From positions 62,001-126,000 of the forward strand of contig CAJXPX010000004.1 of assembly GCA_913058335.1 (NCBI GenBank): a stretch of 64,000 nt of DNA. The letters run 5' to 3'. The position numbers and the translations under genes were made by a program. The DNA is from an uncultured Hyphomonadaceae bacterium (GTDB taxonomy: Bacteria > Pseudomonadota > Alphaproteobacteria > Caulobacterales > Maricaulaceae). Every line of letters begins with the position of its first letter. Position 1 is the stretch's first letter. Under the pieces are notes generated by a model. The model was not told where the DNA came from. It did not search any database and worked only from the letters and a program-made list of their open reading frames with translations. Positions 37,023 to 44,645 of this stretch are shown here, one piece after another.

Positions 37023-37970
37023 CTAAAATCTAAAACCTGGCATAAGGCCTTCATAAAAGGCGTTCCGCCCGCGCAAAATGACGGGGGCGTCTTCTGGAGA
37101 ACAACGCCTGAAACTGACGGGGGAGCTCGGAGCGATTTGGCCTAGAAGCCAGAGGTCTGCGGTAATAACCTGCAAAGCCCGGGGGTACCCTCCTGTGCAA
37201 TGGCCGTCGATTAAAGCCAAAATGGGCTGTCCACTAGGCGGAATTTGCAATGTACCCGGCAAAATTGGGCTGCTAACCATGTCTTTTTTCTCGGCTAAAT
37301 CGATTTTATCGCCTCTAAGCCGGGCCCCCATACGGTCTGTGTCGGATGTGGCGTGAAAGGGAGACGTGTAAATATAGCGTTGCGCCGCCGGGCTCAGCCA
37401 ATCCCATTCCGTGACAGAACGGGCGCGAAGGACAATGTGACGCGACAGACGGGGGGCGTAGCCGAAAGGGAGGGTATTAGCTCCGGAAGAATCCAGCTCT
37501 GCCGAATAGATTTCATCTCCTGCGCGGTAGGCTCGGCCCTCTAACCCCCCAAATCCTGCTGGGATATAAGTTGAGACAGATCCCATAAAGCTCTCGCCTT
37601 TTAAGCCGCCTTCGACGGAGATATAGGCGCGGCAACCAATCCGGCCAAAGCTGAACGTCAATATGTCTCCGGGCTCCACAGGAACGCAGCGATTCATTCC
37701 GAGGTTCATCCCATTTATTTGTGCTTTCATATCTGCGCCGGAGATCGCAATCCGCGTTTGTTTGAGAAAGCGGATATGCAAGCCGCCCAATGTGCATTCC
37801 AGGGCTGGAGCGTCCCAGGGATTGCCGACGAGATAATTGGATAGAGCAAAAGACAGCCGATCTGCGGCGCCGCTTTTAGGAATGCCTAAATGACGATGAC
37901 CGGGACGCCCCGCATCTTGCAAGGTTGTTTGCGTGCCGCCTTTGAGAATTTTCAGAACCGCGCCGCTCAT
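37023..37970 (-). CDS. pxpC: 5-oxoprolinase subunit PxpC (biotin-dependent carboxylase-like, KipA family)
   Basis: 315 residues. Family features are VLKILKGGTQTTLQDAGRPGHRHLGIPKSGAADRLSFALSNYLVGN, the LECTLGG segment, GCRAYISVEGGLKGE and the C-terminal SSPILPGTLQIPPSGQPILALIDGHCTGGYPRALQVITADLWLLGQIAPSSPVSFRRCS. PxpB and PxpC together with PxpA form the ATP-dependent 5-oxoprolinase of bacteria, which opens 5-oxoproline (a damage product of glutamine) to glutamate. The gene overlaps pxpB by four bases. The C-terminal 30 residues (EDAPVILRGRNAFYEGLMPGFRF) are a little longer than in typical members. Confidence 0.93.
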   Translation of the reverse strand: MSGAVLKILKGGTQTTLQDAGRPGHRHLGIPKSGAADRLSFALSNYLVGNPWDAPALECTLGGLHIRFLKQTRIAISGADMKAQINGMNLGMNRCVPVEPGDILTFSFGRIGCRAYISVEGGLKGESFMGSVSTYIPAGFGGLEGRAYRAGDEIYSAELDSSGANTLPFGYAPRLSRHIVLRARSVTEWDWLSPAAQRYIYTSPFHATSDTDRMGARLRGDKIDLAEKKDMVSSPILPGTLQIPPSGQPILALIDGHCTGGYPRALQVITADLWLLGQIAPSSPVSFRRCSPEDAPVILRGRNAFYEGLMPGFRF

Positions 37971-38641
37971 GACGGGTCTCCTTGAGGAACAAAGCGGATC
38001 ATATCGCCTGCTTTCAAAGCAAAAGGATTTTTACGTTTTGAATCGAAAATGGATAAAGGGGTCCGGCCAATTATTTGCCAGCCGCCGGGGCTTTCGAGTC
38101 CGTAAATTCCGGTTTGCCAGTTCGCAATACCGATTGAACCGGGAGAGACAAGACCACGAGGCGTTTCATGACGTGGATGGTGCAATTTCTTATCTGTCTC
38201 AGATAAAAATGCAAAGCCCGGAATAAATCCCATCAGGCAGACGCGGTAAGTGATTTTACTATGGCGTTTAATAACCTGATCTTCAGAAAGCTTTGAGGAC
38301 TTGCAAATATTTTGCATATCCGGCCCGTTTTGCCCGCCGTAATAAACGGGAACTTCAATAATTTTTGATTTTGACTTGGGTAATCGCTTTGAGATTTTTT
38401 CATAGGCCGCCTCTACATTATGTAGAGCAGAGTCGGCTTTCGTCATCATAGGGTTAAAAGTGACCATTAAGCTGTCATAAGCGGGGATCACATTAGTCCA
38501 AATATCCTCCTGAGTTCGCAAAATATCACCAAGGGCGTGAACGGTTTTGCAGGCTGTTTCAGAATAGCCTTTCACATCATAGCTTATCAAAATGCCATTA
38601 TCGCCAAAGGGTCGAATTCGAGGAATTAATTTAGAGGCCAT
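37967..38641 (-). CDS. pxpB: 5-oxoprolinase subunit PxpB (KipI family)
   Basis: 224 residues. The allophanate-hydrolase subunit 1 pattern is clear: RIRPFGDNGILISY, WTNVIPAYDSLMVTFNP, IEVPVYYGGQNGPDMQNICKSSKLSEDQVIKRHSKITYRVCLMGFIPGFAFLSETDKKLHHPRHETPRGLVSPGSIGIANWQTGIYGLESPGGWQIIGRTPLSIFD and RFVPQ. It is the middle gene of pxpA-pxpB-pxpC, four bases overlapping pxpC and 22 bases after pxpA. In Bacillus the KipI relative also binds a sensor kinase, but the pxpABC context makes the enzyme role much likelier. Confidence 0.94.
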   Translation of the reverse strand: MASKLIPRIRPFGDNGILISYDVKGYSETACKTVHALGDILRTQEDIWTNVIPAYDSLMVTFNPMMTKADSALHNVEAAYEKISKRLPKSKSKIIEVPVYYGGQNGPDMQNICKSSKLSEDQVIKRHSKITYRVCLMGFIPGFAFLSETDKKLHHPRHETPRGLVSPGSIGIANWQTGIYGLESPGGWQIIGRTPLSIFDSKRKNPFALKAGDMIRFVPQGDPS

Positions 38642-38663
38642 TCAATACTCTCATCATTATCTT

Positions 38664-39461
38664 TTATGGCCCTGCTTGGGACATGAAAGGTTGAATTATT
38701 ATCCCCGCTTGTTCAAGGGCGGCCCGTGCTTTTTGGGCGGTTTGAACCGCGCCATGGCTATCGCCGTGCAGGCAGAGGGAGCCTGCATTTACCTCTAACC
38801 TATTGCCGCTATTTGTGGTGACTTGCTGCTTAGTCGCCAAACTTAATGCTTGTGCTATCCGCGCCTCATCTGTGGCCAATACTGCACCTTCCTCGGTGCG
38901 GTTTAGCAAGTGTCCCTCATTTGTGTAGCGCCGGTCAATGAATCCTTCAGCGACAAAGTCCAAGTTATATTTTTCTGCTGCCTTCTTCATCTCGGAATTT
39001 GGGCCGCCGAGAAGGGTAAATTTAGCGTCGATTTTAGATGCAACCTTGGCAATTATTTCGGCCTTTCGAGTGTCTTTGACTGAGTCGTTGTATAGCGCCC
39101 CATGTGGCTTGACATAGGAAACGCCCATACCATCCTCTCTGGCAATTCTGATTAATTGCAGGATTTGTTGTTCCAACGCCGCCTCTAATTCCGCGACTGA
39201 AATGTCTGTTCCCAATTCCAGAGACCGTCGTCCAAAATTTTCTTTATCTGGATAGGCTGGATGCGCGCCGATAACGATTCCATTGGCTTTGGCCGCTTTG
39301 ACCGTTTTACGCATACTCGCCTCATCTCCCGCATGGCCTCCACAGGCGATATTGGCCGAGGTCACATAGCGCAGGATTTCCGCTTCGGCGGCGGCCCAGT
39401 CGGGCGTATCGGCTTCTCCGACATCGGCGTTTAAATCTATCACTTTCATAAGGGGAGTCAT
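38664..39461 (-). CDS. pxpA: 5-oxoprolinase subunit PxpA (LamB/YcsF family)
   Basis: 265 residues, or 261 from the second ATG four codons on, which puts the conserved MKVIDLNADVGEA at the N-terminus. No clear ribosome-binding site decides between them. Typical blocks are SANIACGGHAGDEASMRKTVKAAKANGIVIGAHPAYPDKENFGRRSLE, YVKPHGALYND, VAEGFIDRRYTNEGHLLNR and VNAGSLCLHGDSHGAVQTAQKARAAL. The polysaccharide-deacetylase-like barrel with its Asp/His residues is the metal site of the 5-oxoproline ring-opening complex. It is the first gene of the minus-strand run and is divergent from the TauE-like exporter, 51 bases away. Confidence 0.95.
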   Translation of the reverse strand: MTPLMKVIDLNADVGEADTPDWAAAEAEILRYVTSANIACGGHAGDEASMRKTVKAAKANGIVIGAHPAYPDKENFGRRSLELGTDISVAELEAALEQQILQLIRIAREDGMGVSYVKPHGALYNDSVKDTRKAEIIAKVASKIDAKFTLLGGPNSEMKKAAEKYNLDFVAEGFIDRRYTNEGHLLNRTEEGAVLATDEARIAQALSLATKQQVTTNSGNRLEVNAGSLCLHGDSHGAVQTAQKARAALEQAGIIIQPFMSQAGP

Positions 39462-39512
39462 AACGTGTGAATAAGCAATAGACTATGGGAAATTCAGTTG
39501 CGATGAGGGCAT

Positions 39513-40265
39513 ATGATTGAGTCTCCTTTATTTTGGGCAGCGGCTGTCTTTGCAACACTCATTACGGGTATTTCCAAAGGGGGGTTTGGTGGGCTGGCCT
39601 TATTTGCGGTGCCGATTATGGCGCTGTTTATCTCTCCGATACAGGCAGCAGGTATTCTTTTGCCTATTTTAATCGTTATGGACTGGGTCAGTGTCTGGTC
39701 CTATCGAAAGACATGGAATATGGCGCTTTTGAAAATCACCATACCCGGGGCCATAGTGGGCATAGCCGTGGGCGGTCTTTTGGCGGGCTATGTCGATGAG
39801 CGTGTTGTGCGTCTTTGCGTCGGAGTGGTGGCAATTTTATTTCCAATTTATGCGGTGGGATCTTCTGTGTTTAAATGGACGCCCGGGGCAGGAGTCAGAG
39901 GGAATAAACCGCTTGGGGCCTTTGCCGGAGCCGTCGCCGGATTTACCAGTTTTATCGCCCATGCCGGCGGGCCGCCTTTCCAGGCCTATGCTATTCCGCA
40001 AGGCTTGGAGAAACGGGTTTATGCCGGCACGGCGGTGATGTTCTTCTTCGTCGTGAATTTCGTCAAACTCATTCCCTATGCGGCGTTGGGACAGTTCGAT
40101 GCGACCAATCTTAAGATATCTGCCATTCTCATTCCGCTTGGCCCAATCGGGGTGCTGTTAGGTGTATGGCTTGTGAAGCGGATAGACCAAAAGATTTTCT
40201 ATCGGATAATCTATGCACTGATTTTTTTGACAGGGTGTAAGCTCCTTTCTGATGGATTGATTTAA
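39513..40265 (+). CDS. TauE/SafE family sulfite/organosulfur exporter-like membrane protein
   Basis: 250 residues with seven or eight membrane helices. TauE/SafE hallmarks are GISKGGFGGLALFAVPIMALFISPIQAAGILLPILIVMDWVSVWSYR in the first half and GAVAGFTSFIAHAGGPPFQAYAIPQGLEKRVYAGTAVMFFFVVNFVKLIPYAALG in the second, an internal repeat. Members export sulfite, sulfoacetate or other anions. The start has GAGG at ribosome-binding distance. It overlaps the convergent flavoprotein gene by four bases. The substrate cannot be told; divergence from pxpA leaves open a link with organic-acid metabolism. Confidence 0.9.
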   Translation: MIESPLFWAAAVFATLITGISKGGFGGLALFAVPIMALFISPIQAAGILLPILIVMDWVSVWSYRKTWNMALLKITIPGAIVGIAVGGLLAGYVDERVVRLCVGVVAILFPIYAVGSSVFKWTPGAGVRGNKPLGAFAGAVAGFTSFIAHAGGPPFQAYAIPQGLEKRVYAGTAVMFFFVVNFVKLIPYAALGQFDATNLKISAILIPLGPIGVLLGVWLVKRIDQKIFYRIIYALIFLTGCKLLSDGLI

Positions 40266-41434
40266 ATCGCTTCGGCGCAGGCTATTCCGCTGGCCCAGGC
40301 CCATTGGAAATTATGCCCGCCAAGGTGACCGGTCACATCCACAACTTCGCCGATAAAATAAAGGCCCGGCACGGATTTTACTTCCATCGTTTTGGACGAC
40401 AGGACTTTCGTGTCTACGCCCCCTTTGGTCACTTCGGCCTTGCGAAAGCCTTCTGAGCCGCCGGGGCGGACATGCCAGTGATTGACCATAAGGGCGAGAT
40501 TATTCAACGCCGCATCTGACATATCGGCAAGGCGGATTTGTTTAATTTGTGCGGCAAAATAGGCGGCTAGACGGTTCGGAAGATATTGCCCAAGCCAGTT
40601 TTCCGGACTAATTCTTGGCGTTTCTGTTCGCGCGGATTTCAGCTTGGCGAGTATATCTGTTTCAGGGGCGAGGTTTATATCTATCGCGTCGCCTGGCGAC
40701 CAATAGGATGAAATTTGCAAAATGGCCGGGCCGGAAAGCCCGCGATGGGTAAAAAGCAGCGCTTCTTCAAAAACATGGTCGGGGTGGGTGACGCGGCAAT
40801 TCACTGACACGCCGGAAAGCGACGCCATCATCTCTTTGAGCTGATCTGTAAATGTTAGCGGGACAAGGGCGGGGACAGGCTCAACCAGCGGCAATTCAAA
40901 TCGTTTGGCGAGTTCATAGCCGAATCGACTCGCACCCATCTTCGGAATACTTGGGCCTCCGCACGCCACAACGACAGAGCGCGTCTCAAGACTTTGCCTA
41001 TCCGTGGTGACAAGAAAGCCATGCTCGAATTTCTCCACGCCCAGAACTTGGGTCGAAAGCCGGATGTCCGCTGCCTTCGCCTCTTCCAGTAACAAGTCGA
41101 TAATCTGCTGGCTTGACCCGTCACAGAAAAGTTGCCCCTTTGTCTTTTCATGCCACTCAATGCCGTAGCGATTGACCAGATCAATAAAATCCTGCGGCGT
41201 ATAGCGGGCGAGGGCAGAGCGCGCGAAATGCGGATTTTGCGAGATGAAATTTTTCGGCCCGGAGTGGAGATTGGTAAAATTACACCGGCCCCCGCCGGAA
41301 ATGCGGATCTTCTCGCCCGGCCTTTCGGCGTGATCTAGAACTAATACAGATAGCCCGCGCTGCGCCGCCCGCCCCGCGCAGAGAAGACCGGCTGCCCCGG
41401 CCCCGATAATAATGGTGTCATAGGATTGCGACAT
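40262..41434 (-). CDS. BaiN/HI0933-type flavoprotein (NAD(P)/FAD-dependent oxidoreductase)
   Basis: 390 residues. FAD-binding GAGAAGLLCAGRAAQRGLSVLVLDHAERPGEKIRISGGGRCNFTN at the N-terminus, VVVACGG and the C-terminal VKSVPGLYFIGEVVDVTGHLGGHNFQWAWASGIACA are typical. The family contains HI0933 and YhiN-like flavoproteins and the BaiN enzyme of bile-acid metabolism; most members, including those in free-living bacteria, have no assigned reaction. The gene appears intact. It ends convergent with the TauE-like gene; the next minus-strand gene upstream starts about 720 bases away. Confidence 0.92.
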   Translation of the reverse strand: MSQSYDTIIIGAGAAGLLCAGRAAQRGLSVLVLDHAERPGEKIRISGGGRCNFTNLHSGPKNFISQNPHFARSALARYTPQDFIDLVNRYGIEWHEKTKGQLFCDGSSQQIIDLLLEEAKAADIRLSTQVLGVEKFEHGFLVTTDRQSLETRSVVVACGGPSIPKMGASRFGYELAKRFELPLVEPVPALVPLTFTDQLKEMMASLSGVSVNCRVTHPDHVFEEALLFTHRGLSGPAILQISSYWSPGDAIDINLAPETDILAKLKSARTETPRISPENWLGQYLPNRLAAYFAAQIKQIRLADMSDAALNNLALMVNHWHVRPGGSEGFRKAEVTKGGVDTKVLSSKTMEVKSVPGLYFIGEVVDVTGHLGGHNFQWAWASGIACAEAI

Positions 41435-41471
41435 GAGGGGCCTCTAGAACAGTGCTTCGTCGCCCGCAAGC

Positions 41472-42158
41472 TTAGTTGAAATGCTCAGGATTTTGTTTAA
41501 CCGCTTCTTCAATTGTATTAGAGAGAACACCGCTGCCATGGCCTTTGGATTTTAAATAAATATATCCTGCCGACGCGCCGATTGCAGAGCCAACTACATC
41601 CACAATTAAATCATACATTGTGTCAACTAATCCGCTTTTTTGCATATTGGTCCCTATAAATTGATCCATTCCAAATTCAAATATTTCCCAAATTGTACCG
41701 ATAGAGACCGCAAAACTGAATGCCATGAGAACCAGCATAAAAGCCGGATGAGTACGAATCCGGTCGCCGCGAATTAAGAATAAAACAATGAGCATTCCCA
41801 TTATGGAAATACCAATCGCGGAAAATGTATGCAGGGCGGCGTCCCACCACCAAAATCTTTCATAAAAATTTCCAGCTTCTCCGAGCAATATCGTGGCGAC
41901 CATAAAAAACACGATGGCCCCCACTAATCCGCGAGGGAGTTTAAATTTGGAAAAGGACTGAAATAGAAACGGCAACAAGGTAAGCGCAAAAACAATGACA
42001 GATAGAAAGGCTGTATCCCAGTTCTGGGTGTAGAGACTGAAAACTGCTGTGGCCGCCAAAAGGGCCCAAGAGAGGTAAGTCACGATACTGTGCCGATCTT
42101 GAACTAATTCTTTTGTCCGATCAAGTTTCTGTCCAAGTGTATCTATCTTTTGAGACAC
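41472..42158 (-). CDS. YjdF/DUF2238-like integral membrane protein
   Basis: 228 residues with five or six membrane helices. A hydrophilic N-terminal segment of about 25 residues with charged heptads precedes the first helix. Features shared with the YjdF/DUF2238 family are WWWDAALHTFSAIGISIMGML, the WEIFEFGMDQF motif and GLVDTMYDLIVDVVGSAIGA, in which the acidic and histidine residues are conserved. Function is unknown. A soluble tail of about 25 residues ends the protein. It stands alone between the flavoprotein gene and a small gene of the same strand. Confidence 0.8.
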   Translation of the reverse strand: MSQKIDTLGQKLDRTKELVQDRHSIVTYLSWALLAATAVFSLYTQNWDTAFLSVIVFALTLLPFLFQSFSKFKLPRGLVGAIVFFMVATILLGEAGNFYERFWWWDAALHTFSAIGISIMGMLIVLFLIRGDRIRTHPAFMLVLMAFSFAVSIGTIWEIFEFGMDQFIGTNMQKSGLVDTMYDLIVDVVGSAIGASAGYIYLKSKGHGSGVLSNTIEEAVKQNPEHFN

Positions 42159-42264
42159 GGCGCCCCTCCCTTATTTCTGCATATAACGATGTTTCATCTA
42201 TTTTAACTGACGGTTAGACCTTTCGTTCCCCGACTGTGGGGCATGGTTTGATTGCTTACAGTTT

Positions 42265-42603
42265 TTATGGCCAATCCTCCTCGAATTGCAGAAGCCAGTT
42301 GAAATAGGCTTGCTTGGCTTGGGCTTTTTCCTCATTTTCTTCGGCCATCAAATTGCCGACCATATTATCCAGCCGTTCGAGGAATCTTTCGCGCTCCTCT
42401 GGGTTAGGCGGCGGAAGGTCTTCATAGGCTGTATATTGAGGTTGTCGCCCGGCGGAGCGATTTGGCTTTTTCTTGTTTTTCCGGGTCTTTTGAAACCGCT
42501 CTTTTTCTCTGGCGAGGTCATCTTTTTTGGCTTGAAGCTTTTTCGCGACGATGTCTTCTTGAAATTTATCAAGGTAGATAGTGGGGATATTATGTCGGGA
42601 CAT
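42265..42603 (-). CDS. Small charged protein of unknown function
   Basis: 112 residues from the ATG at 42601-42603, which has AAAGGA at ribosome-binding distance; an upstream in-frame ATG adds five residues. The protein is rich in Lys, Glu and Arg in its first half (KKLQAKKDDLAREKERFQKTRKNKKK), probably helical or coiled-coil, followed by a Pro-rich turn (DLPPPNPEERERFLERLDNMVGNL) and an aromatic end (YFNWLLQFEEDWP). No family was recognised. Base use is like the neighbouring genes. It lies just downstream of the folded non-coding region, on the same strand. Confidence 0.7.
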   Translation of the reverse strand: MSRHNIPTIYLDKFQEDIVAKKLQAKKDDLAREKERFQKTRKNKKKPNRSAGRQPQYTAYEDLPPPNPEERERFLERLDNMVGNLMAEENEEKAQAKQAYFNWLLQFEEDWP

Positions 42604-42690
42604 GAGGTTCCTTTGCATGAAGTGAGGGTGAGAAAAGGGCAGGGGAAAATATCAACCGGCGATCGGGCGCGCGGCGAGGGATTGGCCCTG

Positions 42691-42961
42691 ATAAAAAGGA
42701 CAGCCCGTGGGGCCGGCCCCCTTACCGGAGACCGTATAGTTTTTATGTTTCGTAAGGCGGCAAACCCCACGGCAGCGGTTGGAACCGAAGCGGCCTCTTA
42801 CACGTCTCCCACAGTCACGCCGGTACGAAGCCGTTTGCAGCTTCTGGGCGCGGTAGGCAGGCTAACCCACTTTCGGTGACCCGGCACAGGCTTGCTGTCA
42901 CACAAGCTGCTCAGTCCCGCTGTCCCCTGAACCAGAACCTGACGCGTTCCTGTCCGTGTCC
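42691..42961 (-). ncRNA. Candidate structured non-coding RNA, about 270 nt, class not recognised
   Basis: On the minus strand the ends can pair (GGACAG at 42950-42955 with CTGTCC at 42698-42703), followed directly by TTTTTAT, which looks like a terminator tail. Inside, CCCCACGG (42765-42772) pairs with CCGTGGGG (42705-42712), continued by a 10-bp helix with one mismatch (42716-42725 with 42752-42761). A 7-bp hairpin with a four-base loop lies at 42827-42844 (one T-G pair) and a 5-bp hairpin at 42890-42907. A promoter-like sequence lies just upstream (42975-43003). I checked by eye for tmRNA, RNase P, SRP and 6S signatures and found none. Identity unknown. Confidence 0.5.
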
Positions 42962-42974
42962 AAGAGAACGAGGT

Positions 42975-43003
42975 TGAATATAGGGGCAAAATACAAAGTC
43001 AGG
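42975..43003 (-). promoter_or_regulatory. Candidate promoter for the structured RNA
   Basis: Read on the minus strand, CTGACT (42998-43003) is followed after 17 bases by TATTCA (42975-42980); TATATT (42977-42982) is an alternative -10 box with a shorter spacer. The expected start lies near 42965, a few bases before the pairing 5' end of the RNA. Confidence 0.35.
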
Positions 43004-43072
43004 ATCATTCTCTCTATAATTTTGTAAGCGGTTGAGAGGGTTATGGTTTTTAGACGGATAAGCGCGGATTAA

Positions 43073-43090
43073 CCCCCCCCCCAAAAAAAA
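43073..43090. repeat. Adjacent homopolymer runs, C10 then A8
   Basis: Ten C (43073-43082) are followed by eight A (43083-43090) and then TCGGGG. On the minus strand this gives CCCC-GATTTTTTTT-GGGG, a possible small hairpin. Such runs are prone to slippage, and the exact lengths may be unreliable in assembly. Confidence 0.7.
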
Positions 43091-43220
43091 TCGGGGAAGT
43101 ATATAAGAGAATCCCAACCTTGCACTCGACTTCCCAGGCCTTTCATTATGAGAGACGAAAGAATGACGTGGCTGACCCTATGAATTTAGGTTTTTATTTG
43201 AACAGAAGCGCGTAATCCCG

Positions 43221-43892
43221 CTACCCCTTCATCTCGTTGATAAACGCGTCTGCCGCCGCGATGGATTGTTCCATATCGGCGATAAGTCTTGCGACATCTG
43301 TTTCCAGCTCTGATGTTTCTGTGCCGAGGGCAGCTATGGCGCGGGCGTTAAGGTTATGTTTTAAATACAGGACGCGGTCATTAAAAACGGTCAGTACCGG
43401 ATCCATTGAGGCGGTAGCGGCGTCCATTTTACGGACCATGACCTCATATCTTTGTTGAGTATCGCGCAATTGGCGTTCTGAGTTGCGGCGTAGCGCGGCG
43501 TCTGAATATTCGGCTAATTCCTCTTCCCATTCAGCGAATAAATCGCGGGCGACGGATTTGACGGAATCGACGCGGTTGCGGGCTTGGTCGGCTTGGCTTT
43601 CGGCGCGGTCATAGGCACGGCTCATTTCGTCATAAGTGTCTTCCAGTTCTCCGGCATCCACTGTTACAACAGCGCGGAAGGCGGTGAGGGCATCGACAAA
43701 CTCTTCTTTTGCCTCGGTTTGGGACTCGGCGGCGCTTTCGACGCGGCTTACCAATATGTCCCGCTTTTCAATGCCAAAGCGCTCCTGAATATTATAAGCG
43801 GCGCTGGCGCAACTGGCGAGGATCATCGGCGCAACCACAAAGACCCCAATGAACTTAGCCAAATGGGTAAAGGGAGTATTACGGGCGGTCAT
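43221..43892 (-). CDS. DUF2959 family lipoprotein-like protein
   Basis: 223 residues from the ATG at 43890-43892; the longer frame is poorly supported. A signal stretch FIGVFVVAPMILASCAS has a lipobox-like LASC, then YNIQERFGIEKRDILVSRVESAAESQTEAKEEFVDALTAFRAVV, the start of the DUF2959 domain. The rest is a long helical coiled-coil region rich in Ala, Glu and Arg, ending in VARLIADMEQSIAAADAFINEM. Members are periplasmic or membrane-attached proteins of unknown function. The gene is separate from its neighbours. Confidence 0.87.
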   Translation of the reverse strand: MTARNTPFTHLAKFIGVFVVAPMILASCASAAYNIQERFGIEKRDILVSRVESAAESQTEAKEEFVDALTAFRAVVTVDAGELEDTYDEMSRAYDRAESQADQARNRVDSVKSVARDLFAEWEEELAEYSDAALRRNSERQLRDTQQRYEVMVRKMDAATASMDPVLTVFNDRVLYLKHNLNARAIAALGTETSELETDVARLIADMEQSIAAADAFINEMKG

Positions 43893-44036
43893 GGCAGGCT
43901 CTCTGGATTGGAAGGATAACGGGATGTGTTTCAAAACTTTTAATAACGGTATCAGAAAGAAATGGCCAGCCAAGAAGAGAAAGACCGATCCGACTGATCT
44001 TTTATGCCCGCTATTAAAGTTGTATTTTTTTCGGAT

Positions 44037-44645
44037 TTAATCTGATGTTTTGTCGGTAATATAATAATCAATGGGTTTGTAATCAAAATTATTTGATTGC
44101 CCTGCGGAGCACGCGGTCAGCGCGACAATCATATCCATTTCGGCTCTAAAGCGAGTGAACTGTCCCATTTTGCTTTTTGGAGGCCTCACTTCGATCTCTC
44201 CTGTATCGCCGTCAATATGGACATGCATGAAAATGTTAAAGGCGGTGGGGACTTGATCCGGGCCGATACCGTAAGGGGCGACCGCTTCGGCTAAATTACC
44301 AAAACATCCGCGATGAGGCTCGGTGTCGTTATAAAGCTTGCGAAACATTTCAGCGGAGCAAGGGGTTAGAGTAAAATCGTGCCGCCCAACCTGATCTTCG
44401 CCAATAGTCCACATCGGGGTGCTCCGATTGGAGTAAAGAATATCGTCTGTCGTCAAAAAAAGCCGACTTGCGTAATCAATACTGCGTCCGGAAGATAAAT
44501 ATTCACGCGGATCTTCGGCATTGTAACTTATCATATCCGACACTTGTTCACCTTCGGGGTCAATAACCGTTAAGTATTGCCCTTTCTGAATTTTAAATCC
44601 GACCCCCGAACGGGGCGGTATGCGGTGAGTTTTTGGCGTTGTCAT
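44037..44645 (-). CDS. DUF1989 (urea carboxylase-associated family) protein
   Basis: 202 residues from the ATG at 44643-44645, overlapping the upstream stop as ATGA. The family blocks are TLTVIDPEGEQVSDM-type (here YLTVIDPEGEQVSDMISYN), DYASRLFLTTDDILYSNRSTPMWTI, RHDFTLTPCSAEMFRKLYN, HRGCFGNLAEAVAPYGIGPDQVPTAFNIFMHVHIDGDTGEIEVRPPKSKMGQFTRFRAEMDMIVALTACSAGQSN. Members occur beside urea carboxylase or guanidine-degradation genes and contain a metal site; the biochemical role is unclear. Here it follows a YqcI/YcgG-like gene, with no urea carboxylase in the window. Confidence 0.92.
   Translation of the reverse strand: MTTPKTHRIPPRSGVGFKIQKGQYLTVIDPEGEQVSDMISYNAEDPREYLSSGRSIDYASRLFLTTDDILYSNRSTPMWTIGEDQVGRHDFTLTPCSAEMFRKLYNDTEPHRGCFGNLAEAVAPYGIGPDQVPTAFNIFMHVHIDGDTGEIEVRPPKSKMGQFTRFRAEMDMIVALTACSAGQSNNFDYKPIDYYITDKTSD

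Larger units (their letters stand above)
42604..43220. other. 617-base gap without protein genes, containing a candidate structured RNA and homopolymer runs
   Basis: No frame shows coding character; overlapping frames encode only low-quality peptides. The left part holds the candidate RNA described at 42691-42961. The right part is AT-richer, with a run of 10 C (43073-43082) joined to 8 A (43083-43090). No tRNA-like cloverleaf was recognised. Confidence 0.75.

Noticed and set aside
42286-42879. A plus-strand 197-residue frame crossing the small charged gene and the folded region
   Set aside because: Its sequence is unlike a protein, and the minus-strand gene has a good start and composition.
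42691-42961. tmRNA (two-piece), RNase P RNA, SRP RNA or 6S RNA as identity of the folded region
   Set aside because: No tag reading frame of the ANDN type, no GGAAAGTCC-like core, no SRP GGAA loop pair and not a single long 6S-like hairpin; the search was by eye, so a divergent member stays possible.
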